In this document: one piece after another, positions 8,382 to 18,251 of the stretch
How the letters are laid out: the number at the start of each line of letters is the position of its first letter
Position numbering within the stretch: position 1 is the first letter of the stretch
Assembly (NCBI GenBank): GCA_965226805.1
Contig: CBDDDW010000030.1
Location: 1 to 64,000 of the forward strand
Direction: 5' to 3'
DNA from: CBDDDW01 sp965226805
GTDB taxonomy: Bacteria > Chloroflexota > Dehalococcoidia > Lucifugimonadales > JAGWBF01
Length of the DNA stretch: 64,000 nt
The notes under the pieces: model-generated
Seen by the model: only the letters and a program-made list of their open reading frames with translations
Told to the model about the DNA's origin: nothing
The model's database searches: none
Translations under genes and position numbers: made by a program

Positions 8382-9398
8382 GCGTAGTGGAACAATCGAA
8401 GGTCGTGGCTGAGGTGGAGCGACATGGTAGAGGGAAGAACAGGCGACTCAGGGAGCTTGGCATTTCCAGGAGCACGTATTATTGGTGGAGGTGGAGGCAC
8501 CGGCAGGGTAGTTGGGAGGGTACGGAAGGAACTGAGAGGCCCTGGAATCGCCTGCGTCCAGAAGAGGAGGCAGTAGTGCTGGCGGCAGCCCGTGGGATGC
8601 CGACCTGGCGAAGCCGGCAGTTGGCGGCTTGGCTCACCGACCACAGAGGCCTATCGGTCTCCGCCTCCACAGTCTATCGTATTCTGAGACGGGAGGGTTC
8701 TGGTGAAACGGATCGAATACCAGTTGGCAGCGAGCAAAGAGTACCAGCACAAGACCACAGGGCCCCACCAGCTGTGGGCCACCGATGCCTCCTACTTCCG
8801 TGTAGTGGGATGGGGCTACTACTACCTCGTGACGGTGATGGACGACTACTCCCGGTTCATCTTGGCCTGGAAGGTGCAACGGGACATGACGGCCAACTCC
8901 CTCATAGAGGTGGTCCAGGAAGCTGTTGACTCTACTGGTATGACTGATGTACCTCTGGAGGATCGGACCAAGCTCCTCTCAGATAATGGCTCAGGTTATG
9001 TATCGCGGGCCTTCCGCGAGTACATGCGGGTGGTGGGCATTCGCCACGTCCTGGCAGCACCCTATCACCCTCAGACCAACGGGACGCTGGAGAGATATCA
9101 CCGAACCCTGAAAGACGACATTAACCAGGTGCCATACGAGGTGGTGGAAGACCTGGAGGCGGCCATCCGGGACTTCGTCGAGTTCTACAACTACCGAAGA
9201 TATCATCAGGCGCTCAGGGTTGTAACTCCGGCTGACGTGCTGGAAGGCCGTCTGGAGGCAATTCTAGCCCAGAGGAAGGAGGTACAGCGAGAGACTTTTG
9301 ACCGGCGGAGGCGGTACAATCAGGAGGTCAGAGAAACCCTCAAACCAGGAGCTTCTTCACCCCAATCTCTCGGACCCAGAACTGTCCAAAACCGCTGA
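8378..9398 (+). pseudogene. IS3-family transposase OrfB, frameshifted
   Basis: The integrase-type catalytic protein is split. The first part (8378 to about 8700) carries the HTH-like N-terminal region. The second part (about 8697-9398) carries the rve domain: Asp in WATDASYF, Asp in LLSDNGSGYVS, and Glu in HPQTNGTLERYHRTLK, all in the frame of 8703. Joining ILRREG to LVKRIEYQ needs a one-base change near 8695-8702 (GGGAGGGTTCTGG). DDE residues are intact, so the element was recently active or the indel is a sequencing error. Confidence 0.85.
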
Positions 9399-9407
9399 CA
9401 CCCAACA

Positions 9408-9620
9408 CGCACCAGGGTCAATTAGTCGGTGTTTCTGGTGGAGACGGGGGAGGGAGCCCGTCTCATAACTAACATGAAGGAGCGCTGGTCTCTTCCTCTC
9501 CTTTTGATGGGAAAGGATTAAGGTGAGGGTGATCCTCTCATCGGCCCGTAAATTTGCGGCGATTCACCCTCCTGGGGTAACAAACGGCGAGTTGACCGTC
9601 CCAGCGGTTGGCGTGGTTAC
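9408..9620. other. Intergenic spacer between two IS elements
   Basis: No gene. Contains a GAGACGGG/CCCGTCTC hairpin near 9442-9466. A stretch reading CCTCTCC...GGATTAAGGTGAGGGTG (about 9496-9531) belongs to the same loose intergenic family as 23368-23411 and, inverted, about 27839-27873. Confidence 0.4.
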
Positions 9621-10830
9621 CTAGGGATACTCTGAACAAGTCTGGGCATAGTAGCATAGAGAATAGCACTGTGTTCGGGGAGATAATTGATGGACCAGCC
9701 AACATTTGCGGACTTGGAATACGAGAGCAAGAAGCGCAAGACCCGCCGGGAGATATTCCTGGAGCGCATGGATGCTCTGATCCCGTGGGAACAGATGGAA
9801 GAGCGCATCCGTCCGTTCTATCCCAAGGCGGGCCGAGGCCGTCGACCATATGAGTTGTCGGCGATGGTGCGGATACACTGCGTGCAGTTGTTCTACAACT
9901 TGAGCGATCCTGGTATGGAGGACATGCTCTACGAGGTCGAGTCGGTGAGACGGTTCGTAGGGTTGAAGCTGTCGGGCCCGCTGCCGGACGAGACGACGAT
10001 TCTGAACTTCCGCCATCTGCTGGAAGAGCATGAGTTGGGGCAGAGTCTGTTCGAGGAGATCAACCGTCATCTGGAGTCCCAGGGACTGCGGCTTCGGGAG
10101 GGGATGATCGTGGACGCGAGCATCATAGAGGCGCCGTCATCGACGAAGAATCGTGCGGGTGAGCGAGACCCTGAGATGCACCAGACGAAGAAGGGGAACG
10201 AGTGGCGCTTCGGGATGAAAGTACACGTAGGCGCTGACGCTGAGACGGGAGTGGTACACAGCATGACTACGACGCCAGCTAACGTGCATGATGTGACAGA
10301 AGCGCACCGATTGCTGCACGGTGGAGAGAAACGAGTGTGGGGGGATGCGGGGTATCAGGGAGTGGACAAGCGGTTGGAGAATCGAGAGTTGGATGTGGAG
10401 TGGCGAGTGGCGATGAGGCCCGGCCGGCGACGGCACCTGGAGCCTGGCAGCTACGAGGCGTTGGCGGAGAAGCGCAAAGCGTCGGTCAGAGCGAAAGTGG
10501 AGCATCCGTTCCTGTACGTGAAGCGGCGCTTTGGCTACGCCAAGGTGCGCTACCGAGGGTTGGCTAAGAACGCGCAACGGCTGGCATTGCTACTGGGGCT
10601 GGCCAACTTGATGACGGCAGAGCGCCGTCTGGCGGCATGAGAGGGGCGCAGTGCGCAAATCAGGGCCGGGGAGCCGCGATGGCTCCGAAAAGCCGCTTCG
10701 AGGCCACAACAGACACGGTCTGAACGCCTCAACCACGACCTGGAACGTCACAAAGATGCCTGAACGTCTCCAAAGAACGGAACCACTCTGCCCATCCACG
10801 CTTGCGCCGAGTTGTTCAGAGGTTCCCTAG
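9621..10830 (+). mobile_element. IS5-family element, copy 1
   Basis: 1210 bp bounded by CTAG on both sides, the expected YTAR target duplication. Imperfect terminal repeats: GGATACTCTGAACAA on the left and the complement of TTGTTCAGAGGTTCC on the right. A copy of the same length in opposite orientation lies at 20640-21849; the transposase genes differ at one silent position that I could see (near 10430). Confidence 0.93.
9690..10640 (+). CDS. IS5-family transposase
   Basis: 316 residues from ATG 9690 (after GGGGAG). DUF772-type N-terminal domain (about 30-115, containing GRRPYELSAMVRIHCVQLFY). DDE core: Asp in IVDASIIEAPSS (about 143), Asp in WGDAGYQG (about 220), and Glu in KVEHPFLYVKRRFGYAKVRY (about 272), the classic IS5 Y-(2)-R-(3)-E-(6)-K region. 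Intact and complete. Located 28 bases past the stop of the convergent NHL gene. Confidence 0.95.
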   Translation: MDQPTFADLEYESKKRKTRREIFLERMDALIPWEQMEERIRPFYPKAGRGRRPYELSAMVRIHCVQLFYNLSDPGMEDMLYEVESVRRFVGLKLSGPLPDETTILNFRHLLEEHELGQSLFEEINRHLESQGLRLREGMIVDASIIEAPSSTKNRAGERDPEMHQTKKGNEWRFGMKVHVGADAETGVVHSMTTTPANVHDVTEAHRLLHGGEKRVWGDAGYQGVDKRLENRELDVEWRVAMRPGRRRHLEPGSYEALAEKRKASVRAKVEHPFLYVKRRFGYAKVRYRGLAKNAQRLALLLGLANLMTAERRLAA

Positions 10831-10857
10831 CCTGTACCTTTGCCGGCGTGTAGGCGT

Positions 10858-11697
10858 TCATCCCTTCCGCCGGACCAGCTTTGACACTCTCCGCTCCTGG
10901 CCTTCCGCAATATACAGGTCGCCACGGGAGTCGCCCCAAATCCCATGAGCAGTATTCAACACCGGCCGCCCGCGAGCCAACATGTTGCCCTGGCTGTCCA
11001 GGATGGTGAGACTGGGCACCAGGTCCGTGATGTATATCGTCCCGTCCGCGTCTACGTAGATGTCAGTCGGCCTGAAAAAGTGCGCCCACTGGCCAACGAA
11101 CTCGCCCTCTGTCGTAAAGGCCTGAACGCGCCCGTTCTCCCTATCGGCCACGTAAACGCGCTGGTTTCCGTCCACCCAAATTCCATGAGGTGCAATAAAC
11201 TGACCGTGCTCCCTCCCAAGAGAGCCCCAAGAGAGAAGGAGCTTACCGTCTGGGGAGAATTTGTGGACTCTGGCGTTTGCGTATCCGTCCGCTATGTAGA
11301 TCTCTCCAGCCTGCGAAACGGCGACGTCGGCGGGGTGATTGAATGGGCCTTGCAAAGAGGGGCTTTCGTGCGTTCCAAGGGCCATCAGCAGTTGGCCTTC
11401 TGGGGTGCACTTCAAGATTTGATGGGCGTCTCTGTTCACCAGGTAGACGTGGTCTTGTGGGGAGATAAAGATGCCGTGAGCGTCAATTATCATGTCCGCT
11501 CCCCAGGAACCCAGGAACTCGCCCATACGATCAAATATGACAACGGGCGGATCCCCTCTCTGGTACACGTATAGCCTGTCCTCCGAGTCTACGGCGACGT
11601 GGCTTACGAGCCCGAACTCCCACCCGCTGGGGAGCTTCCCCCAGGGTCGATGGACCTCATAAGTGTAGTCGCCGGAACCGACGATCAACCTGGTCAT
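10858..11697 (-). CDS. NHL-repeat beta-propeller protein
   Basis: 279 residues with about six NHL blades. Repeats of the type HGIxVxxxxxVYVADxxNxRVQ are clear at about residues 90-110 (HGIFISPQDHVYLVN), 135-160 (ADVAVSQAGEIYIADGYANA) and 178-205 (HGIWVDGNQRVYVADRENGR). Similar to the propellers of peptidylglycine amidating lyase-like and SMP-30/gluconolactonase-like proteins, but catalytic residues cannot be assigned. There is no signal peptide, so it is probably cytoplasmic. Only 16 bases follow the MOSC remnant. Its 3' end lies 28 bases from the IS5 copy. No operon partner suggests a pathway. Confidence 0.8.
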   Translation of the reverse strand: MTRLIVGSGDYTYEVHRPWGKLPSGWEFGLVSHVAVDSEDRLYVYQRGDPPVVIFDRMGEFLGSWGADMIIDAHGIFISPQDHVYLVNRDAHQILKCTPEGQLLMALGTHESPSLQGPFNHPADVAVSQAGEIYIADGYANARVHKFSPDGKLLLSWGSLGREHGQFIAPHGIWVDGNQRVYVADRENGRVQAFTTEGEFVGQWAHFFRPTDIYVDADGTIYITDLVPSLTILDSQGNMLARGRPVLNTAHGIWGDSRGDLYIAEGQERRVSKLVRRKG

Positions 11698-11713
11698 CGG
11701 AGCGTTGCCTCCT

Positions 11714-11971
11714 TTACTCTAGCTCCACCACGTCCCCAATGCGTACGGACCCCTGGACCTCCACCATGGCGTACACGCCGAAGCAGGCCGCACCTTTGGC
11801 CCGCCGGTAGCTGGCAATGGCCCTGAGGGTGTCCGTGTCGCATTCACCGGTCCGAGGATTGATGGTGGTCAAGGAACATCGTGGGTCTCGCTCCACTATC
11901 CGCACCAGAAGCTCATCTCCTACCCGAAGGGCATCGGTCCACCCATTCGTAGACGGAGAAGCTATAGCCGT
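11714..11971 (-). pseudogene. MOSC-domain protein, C-terminal remnant
   Basis: About 85 residues ending VRIGDVVELE. RIVERDPRCSLTTINPRTGE and YRRAKGAACFGVYAMVEV are characteristic of the second half of MOSC domains, which bind sulfur or molybdenum cofactor; the conserved Cys is in DPRC. Upstream the frame meets a TAG beside the end of the response-regulator gene, so the first half of the domain is missing and there is no proper start. Probably a truncated relic. Confidence 0.6.
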
Positions 11972-11980
11972 GGGGAGCCG

Positions 11981-12631
11981 CTACAGACTGATGAAACCTC
12001 GCTGCATAGCTTGGGTCACGGCCTCGGTGCGGTCCTTCACGTCCAGCTTCTGGAAGATATTGGCCACGTGGGTCTTGGCCGTGCTTTCGCTGATGGACAA
12101 GGTGGCGGCGATCTCCTTATTGGGCGCCCCCTTGGCTATGAGCCTCAGCACCTCGAGTTCCCTCTCGGACAGTAAATTCTGGCTGCCAAGGGCGCTCTCC
12201 CGGCGGAGCTGGGCGAACCGGTCCAGCAGCTTTGCCGCCACGCCCGGCTCGACCAGGGACTCACCTCGGTGAACGGCCCGTACTGCTCGGAAGAGCTCCT
12301 CACGCGAGGCGTCTTTCAGCAGGTAACCCTTGGCCCCTGCCTCTATGGCGTCGAAGATATACTCATCGCTGTCGTAGGTGGTGAGGACGATGAACTTCAC
12401 CCCGGAGTCTTCGGTTCTGATACGACGCATGGCCTCCACCCCGTCCAGCTCCGGCATTCGTAAGTCCATCAGAACAACGTCCGGATGGACTTCCCGGACC
12501 TTCTCCACGGCCTCCAATCCGTTTCGCGCCTCTCCCATCACAGCGAAATCTTTTTCTCGCCCGAGCATCGTCATGAGTCCATCGCGAACTACCGTATGAT
12601 CGTCCACGATAAGCAGCTTGATAGCTTCCAC
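11981..12631 (-). CDS. NarL/FixJ-type response regulator
   Basis: 216 residues. Receiver domain 5-120 with phosphoacceptor Asp in VVLMDLRMPELDG, Thr in IVLTTYDS and Lys in GYLLKDAS. C-terminal LuxR-type HTH about 148-212, with LSERELEVLRLIAKGAPNKE and STAKTHVANIFQKL. It would act as a DNA-binding output regulator. Forty-four bases downstream of the hybrid kinase at 12676 on the same strand, the normal partner for a HisKA_3 kinase. Signal and targets unknown. Confidence 0.95.
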   Translation of the reverse strand: MEAIKLLIVDDHTVVRDGLMTMLGREKDFAVMGEARNGLEAVEKVREVHPDVVLMDLRMPELDGVEAMRRIRTEDSGVKFIVLTTYDSDEYIFDAIEAGAKGYLLKDASREELFRAVRAVHRGESLVEPGVAAKLLDRFAQLRRESALGSQNLLSERELEVLRLIAKGAPNKEIAATLSISESTAKTHVANIFQKLDVKDRTEAVTQAMQRGFISL

Positions 12632-12675
12632 TCTGGATCACCTTTCCTCTGTCGCGACTCAGCCCCTCTGTCTCT

Positions 12676-14088
12676 TCACTCTACTGGCACCTGGACGTCT
12701 ACCGACGTCCCTCGACCTTTCAGACTCTTCACGGTGATGCTCCCCCCGAGCAGGCGGACCCGCTGTTCCATGCTCACCAGGCCAAAGCCTCCGGCTCCGT
12801 CCGTGGCCTTCGTGGCGCCGATCTCGAATCCTATACCATCGTCCTGGACATTGAGTCCCACCACTCCCTGATCGAAGCTCAGGTTCACCTTCACTTCTTT
12901 TGCCCTGGCGTGCCTGGTGATGTTGGCAAGCGATTCTTGGCAGATACGGAAGATCGCCGCTTGAACGTCGACGGGCAAAGTCCGAGGCTGCCCCGACAAG
13001 CTGAAGGAAGCGCTCTCCGGGCCGGTGTCGTCAATCTGCTTCACCCGCTCCCTCAGCGCCTCTTCAAGGGTGGTTTCCTCGAGAGCATGGGGCACCAGCC
13101 CCCACACCGATCGCCTGGCCTCCTGTAGGCTCTCCCTTGCCAGGCCTTTTGCTCTAGTCAGGTGCTCGGCGACATCCGCCGCCTGTCCATCCAGGACCTG
13201 ATCCGCCGCTTCGAGCTGGAGGACTATGCCCGTAAACCCCTGGGCCAGTGTGTCGTGGATCTCCCTGGCCATGCGGTTACGCTCCTCCAGTACCGCCATC
13301 TCTCGCATCTGCTGGACCAGCGTAACCTCCGCCCCTTTTCGCTCGGTGATGTCCCGAACCAGGGCAAACATGTGCTGGCTTCCAGCCAGCTCGATCAGGC
13401 CACAACGTATCTCGATGGGAAAGGTGCTCCCGTCCTTGCGCCTCCCCACCCCTTCCAGCGTAACAGGAACGCCGGGAGCCAATCGCTGAAAGGTGTCCGA
13501 AAGCGCCTCCGCGTCGATGGTCGTGTAGATATCGGTCGCGGATCGGGTCAGCAGATCCTCTCTGGGGTAGTCGAATTGCTCACACGCCATCTGGTTTACG
13601 TCGAGGAGTCTGCCCCCTCGCTGAATGACGAAGAAGCCGTCCGCAGCCTGCTCGACCAGGCGTCGAAAACGCTCTTCACTCTGCCGCAGCGCCTCATCCG
13701 CCCCCCTTCGCTCGATGGCATAGCGCATCGAGCGCGCCAACAGGCTGCTGTCTACCTGGCCCTTGACCAAGTAGTCCTGAGCTCCCTCCCGAAGAGCCGA
13801 GACCGCCATCCTTTCATCGGCCAACCCGGTCAATACGACAAAGGGCACACCCGGCGCTTGAGCGTGCGCTTTGAGGAAGGTGTCGAGTCCCTGGCTGTCG
13901 GGCAGCGAGAGGTCCAACAGCACCACGTCGATTCTGTCCTCCGTAAGCCGCTCCAGACCCTCGGAGAGGGTGCTGACATGGGTCAACTCAAACCGGCCCG
14001 AGTCGGCTTCGGCCAGGGTAAGCTGCAGCAGACGAGCGTCTCCCGGATTGTCCTCGACCAGCAGGATCTTGATAGGACTATCGCTCAT
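12676..14088 (-). CDS. Receiver-PAS-HisKA_3 histidine kinase
   Basis: 470 residues, soluble. Receiver domain about 5-125 (Asp in VVLLDLSLPDSQG). PAS domain about 140-255 (EERFRRLVEQAADGFFVIQR). HisKA_3 dimerisation region with phosphoacceptor His in ERNRMAREIHDTLAQGFTGI (about 273-292). HATPase_c about 365-468 with N-box-like ICQESLANITRHA and G-box NVQDDGIGFE. This is a NarX/DegS-like kinase that probably phosphorylates the NarL-type regulator encoded just downstream. The attached receiver suggests it takes part in a relay, perhaps with the CheY-like protein at 14162. Confidence 0.93.
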   Translation of the reverse strand: MSDSPIKILLVEDNPGDARLLQLTLAEADSGRFELTHVSTLSEGLERLTEDRIDVVLLDLSLPDSQGLDTFLKAHAQAPGVPFVVLTGLADERMAVSALREGAQDYLVKGQVDSSLLARSMRYAIERRGADEALRQSEERFRRLVEQAADGFFVIQRGGRLLDVNQMACEQFDYPREDLLTRSATDIYTTIDAEALSDTFQRLAPGVPVTLEGVGRRKDGSTFPIEIRCGLIELAGSQHMFALVRDITERKGAEVTLVQQMREMAVLEERNRMAREIHDTLAQGFTGIVLQLEAADQVLDGQAADVAEHLTRAKGLARESLQEARRSVWGLVPHALEETTLEEALRERVKQIDDTGPESASFSLSGQPRTLPVDVQAAIFRICQESLANITRHARAKEVKVNLSFDQGVVGLNVQDDGIGFEIGATKATDGAGGFGLVSMEQRVRLLGGSITVKSLKGRGTSVDVQVPVE

Positions 14089-14161
14089 TTCACGCGCCTC
14101 AGGGCACCCTCAGGATAGCACACGCTTTAAGGGTCTGTCCTGCCACGGAGGCATCCGGGAG

Positions 14162-14623
14162 TCACTGTTCGGTCCTTTCCGAACCAACCAGCGTCACGAT
14201 GGTGAGCCAAAACTGCTCGATGGACTGCACCACGTTGATAAACTGCTCCAGGTCAACGGGCTTGGTGACGTAGCAGTTGGCGTGCAGGTCGTAAGCCCTC
14301 AAGACATCCTGCTCCGCCGTCGACGTGGTCAGGATCACCACCGGAATACACCTCAGGGCTGGGTCCCCCTTTATCTCCTCGAGGACCTCGCGCCCGTCCT
14401 TTTTCGGCAGGTTCAGGTCCAGGAGGATCAGGTCCGGACGGGCGACATCGGCATACTCCCGCTCACGCCGCAGGTAGGCCATGGCCTCCACCCCATCTTC
14501 CACCACGCGCAGGTTGTTGAGCATCTTACTGTCCTTCAAGGCTTCCTGGGTCAGGCGTACATCGCCGGGATTGTCCTCCACCAGCAGTATATTTACTGGG
14601 TGTCCAAAGGATGCGGTGCTCAT
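14162..14623 (-). CDS. CheY-like response regulator (Rcp1 type)
   Basis: 153 residues, a receiver domain only. ILLVEDNPGDVRLTQEALKD at the N-terminus and LDLNLPKKDGREVLEEIK around the phosphoacceptor Asp are typical of Rcp1-like regulators, which pair with phytochrome-like or PAS kinases. Lys is in CYVTKPVDLEQF. No output domain, so it probably passes phosphate on or regulates by protein contact. Its start is 2 bases from the stop of the upstream kinase, so the two are translationally linked. Confidence 0.93.
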   Translation of the reverse strand: MSTASFGHPVNILLVEDNPGDVRLTQEALKDSKMLNNLRVVEDGVEAMAYLRREREYADVARPDLILLDLNLPKKDGREVLEEIKGDPALRCIPVVILTTSTAEQDVLRAYDLHANCYVTKPVDLEQFINVVQSIEQFWLTIVTLVGSERTEQ

Positions 14624-14625
14624 GA

Positions 14626-16900
14626 TTACGTTTCCTCCATCGTCGGAATCGTGAAATTAAAGACCGAGCCCTTGCCCGGCTCAGACTCCAGCCAGATGCG
14701 GCCTCCGTGACCCTCCACGATCCTCTTGCAAATGGCCAGCCCTATACCCGTCCCGGAATACTTGTCCCTCGTATGCAGGCGCTGAAAGACTCTAAAGATA
14801 CGGTCGGCGTACTGCTGCTCGATTCCGATACCGTTGTCCCGGACCGAAAAGACCCAGTCTTCCCCGTTGAGCTCAGCCGAAACGTGGACCCGGGGCTGCT
14901 CGTCACCGTGGAACTTTATGGCGTTGCCGATCAGGTTTTGAAACAGATGCGCCAGCTCTGATTCGTCGGCCATTACCGTGGGTAGAGGGTCGTGCGCTAC
15001 CACCGCCCGACTGTCATCAATGGCAGCCCGGAGATCGGTAACCACGTGTTCAAATACGTGATTACAGTCAGTAGGCTCAACCGGCTTCCCAAAGGCCCCT
15101 ACGCGGGAATACGCCAGCAGGTCGTTGATCAAGTTCTGCATCCTCGTGGCGCCATCCACAGCATACCCGATGAACTCGTCTGCGTCAGCATCGAGGTTGC
15201 CCTTATACCGCCGCCCTAAGAGCTGAGTATAGCTGGAGACCATCCTCAGCGGCTCCTGTAAGTCGTGGGACGCCACGTAGGCGAACTGCTGCAGGTCCGC
15301 GTTGGAACGTGCCAGCTCTTCAGAGTACCGGCGCAGCTCATCCTCCGCCCGCTTGCGCTCAGTAACGTCGCGCACAAGCCCCTGGATCTCCCCCGGACTA
15401 CCTCCGTCTGTGCTACGACGCCTGGTGGCGGTGAGCAGACAGTCCATCACTTCACCGTTCTTCTTACGGAGTCTGACCTCGAAATCTCGAGTAGAACCCG
15501 TTTGGTCTATCGCCTCGCGAAATCTGTGCCTGTCAGAGGGATCGGCGTATCTCTCACCAATGTCGGACCCCACTGCCTCTTCCCTGGTGAAGCCGAAGAG
15601 CTCCAGAGCGGCCTCGTTGACAGCAATAAACTTGCCTTGAGAGCTGATGAAAATCGCGTCCCTCGACTCCTGGAAGAGAGCGGTACCTCTCCTCGCTCTC
15701 TCGCACGTCCTCGGACCGCTCCTCAACCATGCGCTCCAGGCCAGTGTAGGAGTCGTTCAAGGCGCTGGCCATCGTGTTGAACTGCTGGGCCAAAGCTTGA
15801 ACCTCGTCACCGGTTGTGGCGGTGATGGTGTGGTCGAAGTCTCCCGCGGCCACGCGCCGGGCGCCGCTGGTCAGCTCTTTGATGGGTTTCAGAACGCGTC
15901 CGATGGCGAAATATATGAGCACCCCCGAGAGGACGCCTCCGGCCACCAACAGGCCGATCAGCAGCCCACCATACGAGCGGATGGGTCCAACAATATCCGC
16001 CCAGCGGTCCTGGGTTATCACGCCCCAACCGGTACCAGGCACACGAGCGAAGCCCGAGATCAGCCGCTCACCCGTGTGATCCTCCGTGATGGCAGCGCCC
16101 TCCCGTCCCCTAACGACTTGCATTACCGGCTCAGTGGCCGCCAGGTCTGTGCCCAACAGGGTAGTATCACGGTGGTATATCACGCGGCCTGTACCATCTA
16201 CCAGATAAGCAAAACCCTGGCGGCCCGCGGTGATCTCCAACACCTCAGCGTACGTGGCATTCAATATAGAGAACCTGAGGCTGGACAACCCCGCCAGCAT
16301 CCCTGTCCCCTTGGTGCCCCTGCCGATGATGGGAACACCGATCAGGATCACTTTCTGTCCGGAAACTTCGTCCGTGAAAACGTTGGAGAAGGCCGGACGG
16401 AGGGTACCGCTCACCTCAACCAGTTGGGAAAGGCCGGGAAAATCCGACTCGAGCCGCTTGGGGGTAAAGGGCTGAGAGTAGAGGGCTGTGCCATCGCTGT
16501 GGTAGACCATTATCCCGGCATCGAAAACGTTGAGCTGGTGCTGGACCTGTTCCAAGGCCGAAGCCAGTCGGGCTGGCTCCAGGGAGCGAATTTCCTCTCC
16601 CGCGGCGATGTTCTGGAGGATCAGGCTGTGGGAACTCAATCCCTCTAACAGCCGGTCTGCCGATACGTTTGCGAGGGCCTCCACCCTGGCAAGCTCATTG
16701 TCCCTCTGTTGCACCACGCGCCGGTCCACCCTGCCGTAAGCATAGACGGCGATAATGGCCACGACCACCAGCACGAGCGCGATGGGGACCAACGCGGATG
16801 AAACGGTCTTTGCCCTGAGGCTGTTGGCGAAGAACACCCAGGCCAGCTCCTTAGCGAAGGGCCACTCCTGGCCCCGCAATGATCTGTAGCCAGCTGCCAC
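14626..16900 (-). pseudogene. Membrane sensor histidine kinase (Cache-HAMP-PAS-HisKA), frameshifted
   Basis: One gene in two frames. N-terminal part (16900 to about 15690): TM1 about residues 33-57, an extracytoplasmic dCache-like sensor, TM2 about 325-350, HAMP (LKPIKELTSGARRVAAGDFD) and a coiled coil ending EDVRESEERYR. C-terminal part (about 15690-14626): PAS (DAIFISSQGKFIAVNEAALE), HisKA with His in YVASHDLQEPLRMVSSYTQL, HATPase with VRDNGIGIEQQ and GTGIGLAICKRIVEGHGGRI. The break is a single base near 15685, where RYRSLP should read RYRALFQES. All catalytic motifs are present, so a sequencing indel is possible. Otherwise the input sensor of this relay is lost. Confidence 0.88.
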
Positions 16901-16959
16901 CTTTGGCTCAAGTTTAACTTTACGCTAGATAGCGGTCAAACAGGGGCCAACGGCCAAGA

Positions 16960-17985
16960 TTATTGCTGTGGAAGGCTCGACTCCGACAGGGCACGCTCGA
17001 TCTGTTCTTGGGCCTTGGGCGTCACCCAGGCAGGCCACCGGTCTCCGAAGGTCTGCAAGTAGTAGACCGCGACCTGTCCCCAGTCTTCGACTTGGAATTC
17101 TTCGGCCCATGCCAGTGTCTTCGTGAGGGGGTCCAGGCCGATATTCATCTTCTTTAGCATCTCCACCACGTCTGGGGCTTTTTGCTGCAGGCTGGAGTGG
17201 GCCAGTTTATCTATGGGAAGAGTCTCATATGCGCAGGCCCGGTCGATGGGCCGCAGGCTGGCGTCTTCGCTAGCGGCCGTGACTGCGCCCCAGCATTCGG
17301 AACTGTATGGCGGTTCTTCCAGGATCTGCCAGTCGTAGACACCCATAAGAGGGTTCGGGGCCCAATAATAGCCGAATACCGGTTGCCCCTTCTTCTGTGC
17401 CCGTTCCAGCACAGCTTCTTTGGCATCATTGGAGCCTGGTGACACCAGGTTGTAGTACCTGGTCAACCCGTAGGCCTCCAGCTTCACATCGTTGATCTTC
17501 GTACACTGCTCCCCGATGAGGCAGTTGTAGAAGACCCCCTTCGTGGGGTCATCAGGGTCCTTGAACAGCTCCCAATGGTCCTTCATGTCTTCTATAGTCC
17601 GGATGTTGTACTGCTCCGCCACCGACTTAGGGATCATGAAGAACTGGGGGCCGCCCTCGAAGGTCATGCCCAGGTTGACGATATTCCCTTTCGCCGTATG
17701 CTCCTCGTACCATTCGGGGATGTTCTGCTGCCACCCTTCCAGATTCAGGTCCACCTCTCCCTCTGGGAGAGTCTCCTTCAGCACGGGGGTGGTCTGCACG
17801 ACCACTTCCACCGGGTATCCGTATCCCCCTCTATGATGAACTCGGCGATGGCGTTGTTGAGCCAATGGGAATTGGTGCCCTCCCACACATGCATCTTGAT
17901 AACAGGTTTCTCGCCCGCCGCAGCCTGCCGCAAGCATGGCCAACGTGAGCAGGAGTGCCGCAGCTCCCAGCGCTCTAAGGGACAT
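16960..17985 (-). pseudogene. Glycine betaine/proline-type ABC substrate-binding lipoprotein, with two compensating frameshifts
   Basis: OpuAC-family periplasmic binding protein. ATG 17985 follows TTGAGG; a signal peptide of about 20 residues ends in the lipobox LAAGC. Residues about 24-52 in the open frame are nonsense, but a neighbouring frame there reads KPVIKMHVWEGTNSHWLNNA and then IAEFIIEG, the expected start of the mature domain. The open frame resumes with GYGYPVEVVVQTTPVL, and the rest looks normal (PVFGYYWAPNPLMGVYDW, the ligand region with aromatic residues). Two indels of opposite sign, near 17930 and 17825, thus keep the frame open but scramble about 30 residues. No permease or ATPase gene is nearby. 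Confidence 0.8.
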
Positions 17986-18251
17986 GATCCTCAATAGAGC
18001 CTCCCTAATAGCTTTGTTGCTGTGACCCAAAGCGTGGCTCAAGTTTAGCGCCAAGCTCTCATAGGCGTCAAGACGAGACCTACGCCGTTTCCTCCCGTGA
18101 GCACTGCCGGTCATACCAATGGTGGAGGAGGCATCGGCAGAAAGGACGATGCGCGGGTAGGTCTTTCGTCAATCTCAAAATACGCATCCTTGCCGATGTG
18201 TCGCGGAGCCACTTCGAGGAGAATTGAATCCGAATCAACAGCGAGGATGAC

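Larger units (their letters stand above)
6159..9407 (+). mobile_element. IS3-family element A, copy 1, carrying a nested IS1380-like element
   Basis: The left end TGTAGGGTGTCAGCG (6159) and the right end, whose complement reads TGTTGGGTGTCAGCG (ending 9407), are inverted repeats. TTGGACA follows in both. Without the nested element (6256-7959) the unit would be about 1.54 kb, normal for IS3. It encodes orfA (7980) and orfB (8378). No matching target duplication is visible (GAT on the left, CGC on the right), suggesting a later rearrangement. A 5' fragment of the same element, without the nested insertion, lies at 62039-62494. Confidence 0.85.

Noticed and set aside
9441..9531. Possible structured RNA or terminator between two IS elements
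   Set aside because: The hairpins are short, have no T-run, and belong to a loose repeat family seen elsewhere.
15647..16648. Long plus-strand open frame (333 codons) opposite the sensor kinase
   Set aside because: Antisense shadow; composition follows the kinase codons and there is no ribosome-binding site.
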